A stretch of DNA of 25,765 nucleotides. Origin: CAYLZN01 sp964387935 (GTDB lineage Bacteria > Acidobacteriota > Vicinamibacteria > Vicinamibacterales > JAFNAJ01). Position numbers and translations under genes: made by a program. Location of the stretch: NCBI GenBank assembly GCA_964387935.1, contig CAYLZN010000042.1, positions 1 through 25,765 of the forward strand. Direction: 5' to 3'. A model generated the notes under the pieces. It saw only the letters and a program-made list of their open reading frames with translations. It had not been told where the DNA came from and ran no database searches. Below, piece by piece: positions 5,692-12,656 of this stretch; position 1 is the stretch's first letter, and every line of letters begins with the position of its first letter.

Positions 5692-8537
5692 CGCTCGCGC
5701 AGCTCCTCGAGGAAGTCGAGCACCAGGTGAATCTGCGTGGCGGACTGCTCGGCCACGAGCAGGGGCATCATCAGCAGGCGTGTGCCGTCCGGGGCGATGG
5801 CGAACACGTTGTCGTAGCGCGAGCCGTCGAGGAGCAGGCGCGGGGCATCGACGCGAGGCCCCGGTCCTGGCACAACCGCCGCGGCCATGATGGTGCCGCC
5901 CGTGCCGCGATACAGGAGGTCGCGACCGGAGGGCGCCCACACCGGCCAGATCCCGCCGGACGTCGACACCTGGACCCTCTGCGAGGAGTCCTCGAACGAG
6001 CGCAGGTACACCTCGAATCGGCCGGACTCATTGGACTGATACGCCACCCAGCGCCCGTCGGGCGAGAACACCGCGTTCCCTTCGCTGAACGTCGTCTTGA
6101 CCAGGGGTCTGGCGTCCCGGCCGGCGGCGCCTTCCGTCTGCCCCGCGGAGCCCGTTGGCGGGAGCGTCAACGCCCAGATGTCCGACCCCGACAACGCGTC
6201 GAACTCGGAGTACAGCAGCGTCGTGCCATCGGGTGACACGCTGCTCGGGGCCTGGTTGGCGCCGCTCGAGGTCAGCCGCTCCACTCGACCGCTGCCGTCT
6301 GCGAGCTGCCGGTAGAGGTTCGAGGACGGGATGCCCCGGGCGAAGACGATCCACTGCCCGTCGCGCGACCAGATCGCGTTGTAGTTGTCGCCGGCGCTCG
6401 TCAGGCGCGCCGTCGTGTGCCGTGTCAGATCCTCGATCCAGATGTCGCGATTCGGCCCCGTGGTGTTGTTCCTGGCCACGCGGGTGCCGTCCGGCGACAG
6501 TGTCCAGAACCGGCTGATGCTGCGGCTCTGCAGCGCAGGCGTCGCGGTGCCATCGAGGGCGACCCACTGCAGGTCGCGATCGGCCTCACGCAGGGCCCCC
6601 GGGACGTAGGCGAGGGTGCCCGTGGCCGACAGGTCGAAATGGGCACCGCCTGAGAGGTTGGTGATCACACCATCGACGACAGGAACCGGCTGGCTGGTCA
6701 GGGCCAGCCGGGACTCGTCGAATCGTGCGGCCAGCAGCCCCTCTGCCCTGGCGTACACCAGGAAGCCGTGATTCGCAGACCCATCCCGCACGTATCGCCC
6801 GTACCCTCCACCCGCCGGGATGACCACGGTCCGTTCGTGAGTCCCGGTCCGCTCGGCGACGATCTTCGCGGGCTCCCACCCGGTGTCGTTCCAGACCGTG
6901 AACAACAGGGCCGTGCTCCCGGCCAGCGTCCGTGGCCAGCGGTGGCTCAACTCGCCGGCGCGGAGCGTGGTCAGCGGCTCCGCCGGCCCGCCCGCCGCGG
7001 GCACGCGCACGACGCCGGTGTTGTTCGATGGCGTGAACAGGATCGTGCCATCGTCGGCCCACGCTTCGCCACGTGGGTTGGCCGCATCGGTCACGGTCAC
7101 CGGGGCACCGCCGTCGAGCGACACCTTCTTCAGCTTGCCCTGCGAGAAGAACGCCACCCAGCGCCCGTCCGGCGAAAAGAACGGATTGGTCGCGCCTTCG
7201 GTGCCGTCGATGACCTGCGCCTCGAACTGATCCAGCGGGCGGACGTACAGTTTCGAGATGCCCGCGGAACGACCCGCCAAGGCGAGGCGGCGGCCATCCG
7301 GCGACAACGCCACTGCCGAGCCCCGCCCAATGGACAGGGTCGCGTCCGGTGGAAGCGAGACGACAGCCCGCACCGGCCGCTTCGCCACCTCAGGCGTGGA
7401 CCGCGTGAGCCAGGGCACGCTGAGCAGGCCAGCGCCGATGGCCGCACCGGCGAGCAGGAGCGCGCTCCCTCGCAGGACTGACCGCCGCGTCGCCGTTGAT
7501 CCGGCCTGCGCCACGGTGGCCGCCTCGAGGTCCCCAGAGTGCTGGCCGGCCCGCTCCAGGACCACACGCGCTTCGCCGATGGCCTGAAGACGCTGCCTCG
7601 GGTCTCGCTCCAGGCACCGGGAGAGGAGACGACGAATCGCCGGGGGCGTGGTCGCGGGGAGCGCCTCCAGCGAGGGCGTGTCGCGCAGGACTGCCGCGAG
7701 GATCTCGGAGACGTCGTTGCCGGCGAACGCGCGACGCCCGGTCAGCATTTCGTAGAGGACGACGCCGAAGGCCCAGATGTCGGCACGCCGGTCCACGGGC
7801 CTGCCGCGGGCCTGCTCCGGGGCCATGTAGGCAGCAGTGCCGAGGATGATGCCGGGCTGGGTGCGGGCCGGTGAAGTGATGGTGGGGGAGCTCGCCCCGG
7901 GCTGACGACCAGGGCCTCCGTCCGTCTCGAGCCCCGGAATGTCAGGCCGGAGCCCCGGGCCTTCAGGCCGGAGCCCCGGGCCTTCAGGCCCGGGGTGCAT
8001 GGCCTTCGCCAGTCCGAAATCGAGCACCTTGACGGTACCGTCTCGGCGGATCTTGATGTTGGCCGGTTTGAGATCGCGATGGACGATGCCGGCGTCGTGC
8101 GCGGCCTCGAGCGCCTCCGCGATCTGGCGCGCGAGGGGCAACGCCTCGGCGATCGGGATTCCCCGGGCCTGAAGGCCCGGGGCTCCATCGGGACGGAGCC
8201 CGGGGGCTTCACCCCCGGCTGCAATGATCTCCGACAGGTCCTTCCCCTCGACCAGCTCCATCACGAGCGCCCGCGACGCCGGACCCGATCCGCTGGCCGC
8301 CGGAGTCTCTTCGATGCCGTAGATCCCCGCGATGTTCGGATGGTTCAGCGCCGCGAGCGTCTGCGCTTCCCGGGTGAACCGGGCCAGGCGGTCGGCATCG
8401 GCCGCGAGGGCTTGCGGCAGCACCTTCAGCGCGACGTCGCGATTGAGCTTCGTGTCGCGGGCGCGAAAGACCTCGCCCATTCCGCCTTCGCCCAGCTTGC
8501 CGAGGATTCGATACGGGCCGAGGGTTTCACCGAGCAT
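5682..8537 (-). CDS. Transmembrane serine/threonine protein kinase with PD40/TolB-like propeller
   Basis: A 951-residue protein. The N-terminal Hanks-type kinase domain has the glycine loop GEGGMGEVF (16-24), Lys38, HRDLKPAN with catalytic Asp155, DFGLA with Asp173, and YMAPEQARG. Near residues 357-375 is a membrane segment (ALLLAGAAIGAGLLS). The remaining ~570 residues hold PD40-type beta-propeller repeats (several SPDGRWVA/SPDGT motifs), probably outside the cytoplasm as sensor or scaffold. This architecture is common in Acidobacteriota. The ATG at 8537 has a GAGGAT ribosome site, and a perfect TATAAT on the minus strand (8624-8619) suggests its promoter. Unusually, two proline/glycine-rich insertions read PGLRPD/PGLRPEG: one near residues 107-125 before helix E, the other just after DFGLA in the activation loop. 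Both come from palindromic repeats in the DNA. All catalytic motifs are intact, so activity is likely unless the loop insertion interferes. Confidence 0.94.
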   Translation of the reverse strand: MLGETLGPYRILGKLGEGGMGEVFRARDTKLNRDVALKVLPQALAADADRLARFTREAQTLAALNHPNIAGIYGIEETPAASGSGPASRALVMELVEGKDLSEIIAAGGEAPGLRPDGAPGLQARGIPIAEALPLARQIAEALEAAHDAGIVHRDLKPANIKIRRDGTVKVLDFGLAKAMHPGPEGPGLRPEGPGLRPDIPGLETDGGPGRQPGASSPTITSPARTQPGIILGTAAYMAPEQARGRPVDRRADIWAFGVVLYEMLTGRRAFAGNDVSEILAAVLRDTPSLEALPATTPPAIRRLLSRCLERDPRQRLQAIGEARVVLERAGQHSGDLEAATVAQAGSTATRRSVLRGSALLLAGAAIGAGLLSVPWLTRSTPEVAKRPVRAVVSLPPDATLSIGRGSAVALSPDGRRLALAGRSAGISKLYVRPLDQFEAQVIDGTEGATNPFFSPDGRWVAFFSQGKLKKVSLDGGAPVTVTDAANPRGEAWADDGTILFTPSNNTGVVRVPAAGGPAEPLTTLRAGELSHRWPRTLAGSTALLFTVWNDTGWEPAKIVAERTGTHERTVVIPAGGGYGRYVRDGSANHGFLVYARAEGLLAARFDESRLALTSQPVPVVDGVITNLSGGAHFDLSATGTLAYVPGALREADRDLQWVALDGTATPALQSRSISRFWTLSPDGTRVARNNTTGPNRDIWIEDLTRHTTARLTSAGDNYNAIWSRDGQWIVFARGIPSSNLYRQLADGSGRVERLTSSGANQAPSSVSPDGTTLLYSEFDALSGSDIWALTLPPTGSAGQTEGAAGRDARPLVKTTFSEGNAVFSPDGRWVAYQSNESGRFEVYLRSFEDSSQRVQVSTSGGIWPVWAPSGRDLLYRGTGGTIMAAAVVPGPGPRVDAPRLLLDGSRYDNVFAIAPDGTRLLMMPLLVAEQSATQIHLVLDFLEELRERLK
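7928..7994. repeat. In-frame 21-bp tandem palindromic repeats in the kinase activation loop
   Basis: Three head-to-tail 21-bp units lie at 7928-7948 (degenerate), 7949-7969 and 7970-7990; the last two are identical. Each carries GCCCCGG...CAGGCC, and the final unit continues to CGGGG to make a near-perfect hairpin. Because 21 is a multiple of three, the kinase frame is kept and reads as PGLRPEG-like heptapeptides. The same core recurs at 8161-8182. Confidence 0.85.
8161..8219. repeat. Two adjacent palindromic elements inside the kinase coding sequence
   Basis: Positions 8161-8182 form a hairpin with 9-bp arms CCCCGGGCC / GGCCCGGGG and a TGAA loop. A related hairpin (CCGGGGGC, TTCA, CCCCCGG) lies at about 8200-8219. 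Both encode the extra Gly/Pro/Arg-rich stretch before the kinase HRD motif. Core sequence and loop match the 7928-7994 array, so they belong to one repeat family. Confidence 0.8.
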
Positions 8538-8618
8538 CGTCGAATCCTCGGCCGGCGTCGACGCGGATCCCGAACGGCCCGAGGCGTGTACCTGCCTGGA
8601 GTGTCATGTGTCGTGGCG

Positions 8619-8624
8619 ATTATA
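8619..8624 (-). promoter_or_regulatory. -10 box for the Ser/Thr kinase gene
   Basis: TATAAT reads on the minus strand from 8624 to 8619, about 80 bases upstream of the kinase ATG at 8537. It is the best sigma-70 -10 match in the 155-bp divergent gap. The -35 region is weak. Confidence 0.5.
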
Positions 8625-8664
8625 GTCGCGACCCCGCGCGCGACCGCGGCACCCCGCGACCGCA

Positions 8665-8673
8665 TGCTATGCT
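8665..8673 (+). promoter_or_regulatory. Extended -10 promoter element of the AlgH-like gene
   Basis: TGCTATGCT matches an extended -10 (TGN + TATGCT) on the plus strand, 19 bases before the ATG at 8693. The same nine bases followed by CG occur at 9498-9506 before the Uma2-like gene. An in-frame ATG at 8669 sits inside the box and so is unlikely to be the start. Confidence 0.5.
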
Positions 8674-8692
8674 CGCACCGGTTGCCGCCGCC

Positions 8693-9355
8693 ATGACCGC
8701 CGCGAAGACGTGGCCGATCGTTTTCTGCATCCTGTGGCTGGGGATTGCGACAGCACCACGCGCCGAACGCCCCCAGCCGCTCGCGGCCGGCGTCCTCCTC
8801 TATGCGACGCCGGGCCTGCCGGATCCCAATTTCGCGAAGACCGTCGTCCTGCTGATCGAACACAACGCGCAGGGCTCGCTCGGCGTCGTCGTCAACCGGC
8901 CCACGGACCTCGGCCTCGAAACGGTCCTCGACCTCGAGGAGAATCCGCTGGGCCTCGACGTGCCCGTGTACTGGGGCGGCCCCGTGCAGCCCAGCGCCGT
9001 CATGGTGCTGCTCCGGTCCGCACGCCCCGGCCTCCGCACCCGGACCATCGTCAGGGACGTCCAGCTCGTGCAGGACCTGAGCGAGGTCAGGGACATGTTG
9101 GCGCAGCGTGATGCGAGGCTGCGCGTGCGGGTCTTCGCGGGATACGCCGGCTGGGACAAGGGCCAGCTCGCCGAGGAGATGCGCCGCGGCAGCTGGGTGC
9201 TCGACCGCGCGGACGCGGCCACCGTGTTCACGCCGGAGCCGTCGCGCCTGTGGGAGCGGGTCCACGAGATTCGCACGCGGCTGCAGGCCTGGGCCCTGGA
9301 GCCGCCACCCGAACCCACGAGTGGCAGGAACGTCGATCTCTCCACTGGATCCTGA
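8693..9355 (+). CDS. AlgH/YqgE (UPF0301) family protein with N-terminal signal sequence
   Basis: A 220-residue protein from the ATG at 8693. Family blocks: LLYATPGLPDPNFAKTVVLL, NAQGSLGVVVNRP, VYWGGPVQP and RVFAGYAGWDKGQLAEEMR, so it is a full UPF0301 domain of normal length. What differs is the start: MTAAKTWPIVFCILWLGIAT plus APRAERPQPLAAG looks like a signal peptide or membrane anchor, whereas classical YqgE/AlgH proteins begin directly with the domain and are cytoplasmic. I chose 8693 over 8606 or 8669 because the promoter-like TGCTATGCT covers 8665-8673. AlgH-type proteins were named for alginate regulation but their biochemical role is unclear; none is assigned here. The gene stands alone, divergent from the kinase. 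Confidence 0.88.
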   Translation: MTAAKTWPIVFCILWLGIATAPRAERPQPLAAGVLLYATPGLPDPNFAKTVVLLIEHNAQGSLGVVVNRPTDLGLETVLDLEENPLGLDVPVYWGGPVQPSAVMVLLRSARPGLRTRTIVRDVQLVQDLSEVRDMLAQRDARLRVRVFAGYAGWDKGQLAEEMRRGSWVLDRADAATVFTPEPSRLWERVHEIRTRLQAWALEPPPEPTSGRNVDLSTGS

Positions 9356-9497
9356 TCGCAGGCATTGCACAGCCCAACCTGGGCGACCCCGGAGCGCGCC
9401 GGCCGCTGCGCTCTCGGCCCGCGACATCGGCTGGATTCGCTCCTGTCGCCGTGTGCCGCCGAGGCCGACGCTGCCGGCATGGTACGTGCTTTTCGCG

Positions 9498-9506
9498 TGC
9501 TATGCT
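9498..9506 (+). promoter_or_regulatory. Extended -10 promoter element of the Uma2-like gene
   Basis: TGCTATGCT, identical to the box before the AlgH-like gene, ends eight bases before the ATG at 9514. Transcription would start at or near that ATG, giving a leaderless or nearly leaderless mRNA. The alternative in-frame ATG at 9502 lies within the box. Confidence 0.5.
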
Positions 9507-9513
9507 CGGATCG

Positions 9514-10101
9514 ATGCCCAGCGACGACCGTCGGCGTCGGCAGGCCACGTACCAGGACCTGCTGCAGGTGCCCGACACCCTGGTGGCAGAGATTGTCGAC
9601 GGCGAGCTCTTCGCATCACCCCGGCCAGCCCCCCGACATGCCTGGGTGACAACGGCGCTTCTTGGCGATCTCGAGGCCCCGTTCAATCGCGGCCGGGGCG
9701 GCCCCGGCGGGTGGACGATCCTGATCGAACCCGAGCTGCACCTGGGCGCGGATATCCTCGTGCCAGACCTGGCAGGGTGGCGGCTCGAGCGCCAGCCTCA
9801 CCTCCCCGACGAGGCCTACTTCTCGCTCCCACCGGATTGGCTGTGCGAGGTGCTCTCGCTCTCGACTGGCCGTCTCGACCGGCTGAAGAAGCTGCCGGTC
9901 TACGCGCGCGAAGGCGTCTCGTCGGTGTGGCTGGTCGATCCCCTTCAGCAGACGCTCGAAGTCCTGCAGCTCGAGTGCGGGCACTGGGTCGTGGCTGGGA
10001 CCCATGGCGGTCAGCACAGCGCGCGCATTCCCCCGTTCGATGCGATCGCCATCGAGCTGCGGTGGCTGTGGCCCGACGCGTTCACGCGCTCTGGCGGCTG
10101 A
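9514..10101 (+). CDS. Uma2 family (DUF820) putative restriction-endonuclease-like protein
   Basis: A 195-residue protein starting MPSDDRRRRQATYQDLLQVP. It has the Uma2 pattern of a PD-(D/E)xK-like fold: VAEIVDGELF near the N-terminus, then LGADILVPDLAGWR with the conserved Asp, then CEVLSLSTGRLDRLKKLPVYAREG, in which Glu and Lys complete the presumed active site, then SSVWLVDP. Uma2 proteins are abundant in cyanobacteria and other multicellular or soil bacteria; nuclease activity is predicted from the fold but the biological role is unsettled. The frame is open back to 9250, but the upstream part is Arg/Gly-rich with no domain, and the extended -10 box at 9498-9506 supports 9514. No clear ribosome site is seen. 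Confidence 0.85.
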   Translation: MPSDDRRRRQATYQDLLQVPDTLVAEIVDGELFASPRPAPRHAWVTTALLGDLEAPFNRGRGGPGGWTILIEPELHLGADILVPDLAGWRLERQPHLPDEAYFSLPPDWLCEVLSLSTGRLDRLKKLPVYAREGVSSVWLVDPLQQTLEVLQLECGHWVVAGTHGGQHSARIPPFDAIAIELRWLWPDAFTRSGG

Positions 10102-10118
10102 GTCTCTCACCGCTGCGG

Positions 10119-10337
10119 TCAGGCCCCTTTCACCACGAGCAGCGTGATGTCGTCGAACTGCGGGGCCTCACCCACGAAGGCATCGATGGCGTGATGCGCC
10201 GCTTCGTCGATGGCCTGGAGGCGTTGCCTCGGGTCTCGCTCGAAGCACCGGGAGAGGAGACGGCGGATCGCCGGGGGCGTGGTCGCGGGCAGCGCCTCGA
10301 GCGAGGGCGTATCGCGCAGGACCGCCGCGCCCGCCAC
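10119..10337 (-). pseudogene. Chimeric remnant: Ser/Thr kinase subdomain XI fused to SpoIIE-phosphatase C-terminus
   Basis: A 72-codon frame (possible GTG start at 10337). Its first part, AAVLRDTPSLEALPATTPPA onward to LQAIDEA, matches the end of the kinase domain of the 5682-8537 gene with two differences in about 43 residues. The matching DNA (about 10202-10328 versus 7571-7697) has roughly 12 differences in 127 bp by eye, mostly silent. Its last part (AIDAFVGEAPQFDDITLLVV) repeats the C-terminus of the phosphatase gene at 11036-12625 through a 63-bp exact repeat. The join is in frame. It lacks every catalytic kinase motif and most of the phosphatase, so it is best read as recombination debris; expression as a small protein cannot be excluded. 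Confidence 0.75.
10128..10190. repeat. 63-bp exact direct repeat, copy 1 (phosphatase 3' end)
   Basis: Identical to 11054-11116 over 63 bp, and to 11048-11116 over 69 bp with one mismatch (10122-10190). Both copies have the same orientation and together they bracket the VapBC genes. Copy 2 is the native tail of the phosphatase gene; copy 1 is fused to a kinase fragment. Confidence 0.9.
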
Positions 10338-10342
10338 GGCGC

Positions 10343-10744
10343 CTACCCGGGCAACATCCGGTACCCGCAGTCCCGGAAGTCGGTGTCGAACGCAAAGGCG
10401 CCGTCAAGGCCCAGTTGGTCGATGAGCGCAAAGCTGGCGCAGTCCGGCAGGCTCAAGGCCTTGTCGCTGAATCGCTCCATCGTGTCCACGGCCTGCGCCA
10501 TCAGGGTCCGATCGACGAAGACCACCTCGTAGCGACGGCTGTTCAGGAGGTCACGGACCGTGCCGACGGCCCGCGCCACGCCGGCGCGCGCCCGAAGCCT
10601 GGTGGCCACCTCGGCCAGCACCAGGTCGGTCAGGACGAACCGCACCTGCGGATGGCCCTTCAGGAACGTGACCGCCGCGGCGTGATGCCGGTCCTTGCGC
10701 ATCGCGAGCGCCAGCAAGGCTCCCGTGTCGACCAGCAGCTTCAT
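10343..10744 (-). CDS. vapC: VapC-type PIN-domain ribonuclease toxin
   Basis: A 133-residue PIN domain. Acidic residues expected to bind metal are present: Asp6 (LLVDTGALLAL), Glu45 (LVLAEVATRL), Asp101 (SLPDCASFAL) and Asp120/Asp122 (FAFDTDF). Length is normal for VapC toxins, which cleave RNA and are held inactive by the cognate antitoxin. The ATG at 10744 follows a strong AGGAGG ribosome site at four-base spacing, so it does not depend only on coupling. The antitoxin gene lies immediately upstream on the same strand, and its frame unusually runs into this one. The 3' side borders the kinase/phosphatase chimeric remnant. Confidence 0.9.
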   Translation of the reverse strand: MKLLVDTGALLALAMRKDRHHAAAVTFLKGHPQVRFVLTDLVLAEVATRLRARAGVARAVGTVRDLLNSRRYEVVFVDRTLMAQAVDTMERFSDKALSLPDCASFALIDQLGLDGAFAFDTDFRDCGYRMLPG

Positions 10745-11012
10745 GATCCTCCTCGGGAGGCCACCCGTACAGATATCGATCGTGGTTCACCGACTCGTCG
10801 TCCGGGCTCGTCGCGATCGATCCGATCAGCCGGTCGGCCGGGTCTTCGCCAACGGGAATCCTCTCGGCGGACCGCGCGCGGCCCAGCCACACCTCCACGG
10901 CTTCCCGTACGAGGCTGGCGACCGACGCGCCACGGCGACGGGCCGCATGCTGGAGATCCCGATAGAGGTCTTCTGGAAACCGGAGGTTGGTCGTGACCTG
11001 ATCGGCAGGCAT
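10551..11012 (-). CDS. vapB: VapB-like RHH antitoxin; frame probably shifted at the 3' end
   Basis: The first ~83 residues form a plausible antitoxin: MPADQVTTNLRFPEDLYRDL, then a helix pair rich in Ala/Arg (RRRGASVASLVREAVEVWLG), then an acidic toxin-binding tail ending VNHDRYLYG. Relatives usually stop a few residues later, at the toxin start. Here the frame continues for about 70 more codons of Gly/Arg-rich sequence, overlapping vapC by 194 bp in another frame. In the -1 frame a TGA overlaps the vapC ATG (ATGA at 10744-10741), so a one-base deletion near codons 83-88 would explain the run-on and restoring it would give the normal layout. The functional part is about 11012-10745. It starts 23 bp after the phosphatase stop. 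Confidence 0.75.
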   Translation of the reverse strand: MPADQVTTNLRFPEDLYRDLQHAARRRGASVASLVREAVEVWLGRARSAERIPVGEDPADRLIGSIATSPDDESVNHDRYLYGWPPEEDHEAAGRHGSLAGARDAQGPASRRGGHVPEGPSAGAVRPDRPGAGRGGHQASGARRRGAGRRHGP

Positions 11013-11014
11013 CG

Positions 11015-11036
11015 TGGTATCGCAGTATCAGAATAT
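11015..11036. promoter_or_regulatory. Possible vapB operator: three phased GATA motifs
   Basis: On the minus strand, just before the vapB ATG, GATA occurs three times at exact 8-base spacing (GATATTCT, GATACTGC, GATACC). TATTCT and GATACT could serve as -10 elements. Regular short repeats in front of an RHH antitoxin gene fit an operator, but this is only positional inference. Confidence 0.3.
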
Positions 11037-12625
11037 CATGACCCGTGGGCCCGTTTCACCACGAGCAGCGTGATGTCGTCGAACTGCGGGGCCTCACCCA
11101 CGAAGGCATCGATGGCCGCCAGCACGCGGTCGATGACCTCCGAGGCCGGCAGGCTGGCGCAGGCGCGGAGCACGTCCACGAGCCGCGCCTCGCCGTACTC
11201 CTCGTCGGCGGGGTTGATCGCCTCGGGCACGCCGTCCGAGAAGAGCACCAGCATGTCGCCCGGGTGCAGCACGAGCGGCGTTTCGCCGAAGGGGAAGGCC
11301 AGGGGCAGCAGGCCCAGCGGAGTCCCGGTCGAGGACAGCGTGACGACGGTGCCGTCCGCCCTGAGGATCAGCGTATCCACGTGCCCGGCGCCGACGAAGT
11401 GGAGCGCGCCCGTGCGCGGGTCGAGATCGACCAGCGCCGCGGTGACGTATTTTTCGGGGGCGGTTGAGCCATAGAGCAGCTCACTCGCCTGTCCGGCGAG
11501 CGCAGGCAGCGAGTCCGTGCGGGAGAGCAGCGCGCGCAGGGTCGCCTGCATGTTGCTCATGACGAGGGCTGCGGGCAGTCCCTTGCCGGCGACGTCGGCC
11601 ACGCACAGCAGCCAGCGGTCGTGCCCGGTCGCGGTCGTCAGCGGCAGCACGTCGTAGTAGTCGCCGCCGCAGCGACGCGCGGGCCGGTTGCGCGCGGCCA
11701 GCTCGTAGCCCGGCACGTGCGGCATCGCGGCGGGGAAGAGATCCGCCTGGATGCGCGCCGCGAGGTCCAGCTCGTTCTCGAGCTTCGCCCGTGCCACCTC
11801 GGCTTCCTTGTGGAGCGCCAGCAGCCGCTCGCGCTCGCGCGCCGCCTGGATCGTGCGCTCGAACAGCCGTGCGTTCTCGATCGCGGTCGCCGTCTGCAGG
11901 CCGAGCGTCGTCAGCAGCTTCAGCTCGGCCGCCGTGTACGACATCGGCACCATGCTGCCGAGCGCGATGATGCCCGTCACGCGCTCGCCGACCTTGAGCG
12001 GCGCGCAGATGAGCGCCTTGAGTCCGGTGTGCTCGGTGACGCGCCGCGCGTCAGCGTCCACGTCGTTGACGACCTCCGCGACGCCCGTGGCTGCGACGGT
12101 GCCGACGATGCCGAACCCGCGGCGGAATCCCTGGAGCGACGGCAGCTCGTCGCCGAAGCCCGCCACCGTGGTCAGCACCCCGGTCTCCTCGTCGAGCAGC
12201 ATGATCACGCCATCGGTGGCGACGATCATCTGCCGGGCCTGCTGCAGCGTGAGCTCCGCGACCCGCTCCACCTCGAGCAGCGCCGCGAGCTTCTCCGAGA
12301 AGCTGTAGATCAGGTTGATCTCGCGGTAGAGATGCAGGACCTCCGCGCCGAGCGCCTTGCGCTCCACCTCGCGGGCAACGAGATGATCGAGCAGGACGGC
12401 GATGGCGCTGGCGCGCTCGGGCCCCGATACCCAGCCGAGGCTCGTCTCCTGGTGGGTCACGGGGAACCGGGCGGCCTCGGCGTCGATCGGCGCGTCGCCG
12501 TACAGCAGGCGGCCGTCGGTGTCCTGCACCGAGACCGGCGACCCGAGCGCGTCGGTGACCGCCGCCACCAGCGCCCTCGCATCTGCCGAACGGCCGATGA
12601 TCTGTTTGAGTCCGACGCGGCTCAT
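11036..12625 (-). CDS. GAF-domain SpoIIE/RsbU-type PP2C serine phosphatase
   Basis: A 529-residue protein from the ATG at 12625 (ribosome site GGTGAGG); an upstream in-frame extension to 12697 overlaps the preceding gene. An N-terminal ~100-residue sensor-like region with no firm family match is followed by a GAF domain (about 110-275), a coiled linker with LDLAARIQADLFP typical of RsbU-like proteins, then the PP2C domain. That domain has GGDYYD near residue 322, VADVAGKGLPAALVMS, LVLFSDGVPEAINP, and terminal FDDITLLVVK near 515; these carry the metal-binding aspartates. Such enzymes dephosphorylate anti-sigma-factor antagonists in partner-switching pathways. It is third in an operon after a hybrid kinase and a response regulator (31-bp gap), so its activity is probably set by that system. 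Its last 63 coding bases are duplicated at 10128-10190. Confidence 0.93.
   Translation of the reverse strand: MSRVGLKQIIGRSADARALVAAVTDALGSPVSVQDTDGRLLYGDAPIDAEAARFPVTHQETSLGWVSGPERASAIAVLLDHLVAREVERKALGAEVLHLYREINLIYSFSEKLAALLEVERVAELTLQQARQMIVATDGVIMLLDEETGVLTTVAGFGDELPSLQGFRRGFGIVGTVAATGVAEVVNDVDADARRVTEHTGLKALICAPLKVGERVTGIIALGSMVPMSYTAAELKLLTTLGLQTATAIENARLFERTIQAARERERLLALHKEAEVARAKLENELDLAARIQADLFPAAMPHVPGYELAARNRPARRCGGDYYDVLPLTTATGHDRWLLCVADVAGKGLPAALVMSNMQATLRALLSRTDSLPALAGQASELLYGSTAPEKYVTAALVDLDPRTGALHFVGAGHVDTLILRADGTVVTLSSTGTPLGLLPLAFPFGETPLVLHPGDMLVLFSDGVPEAINPADEEYGEARLVDVLRACASLPASEVIDRVLAAIDAFVGEAPQFDDITLLVVKRAHGS
11054..11116. repeat. 63-bp exact direct repeat, copy 2 (native phosphatase 3' end)
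   Basis: Same sequence as 10128-10190, here in its native setting encoding the phosphatase C-terminus. The two copies are 926 bp apart and in the same orientation, with vapB, vapC and a kinase fragment between them. Confidence 0.9.
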
Positions 12626-12656
12626 GTTCGCCTCACCGAATCGCCCCGGGCCTAGG

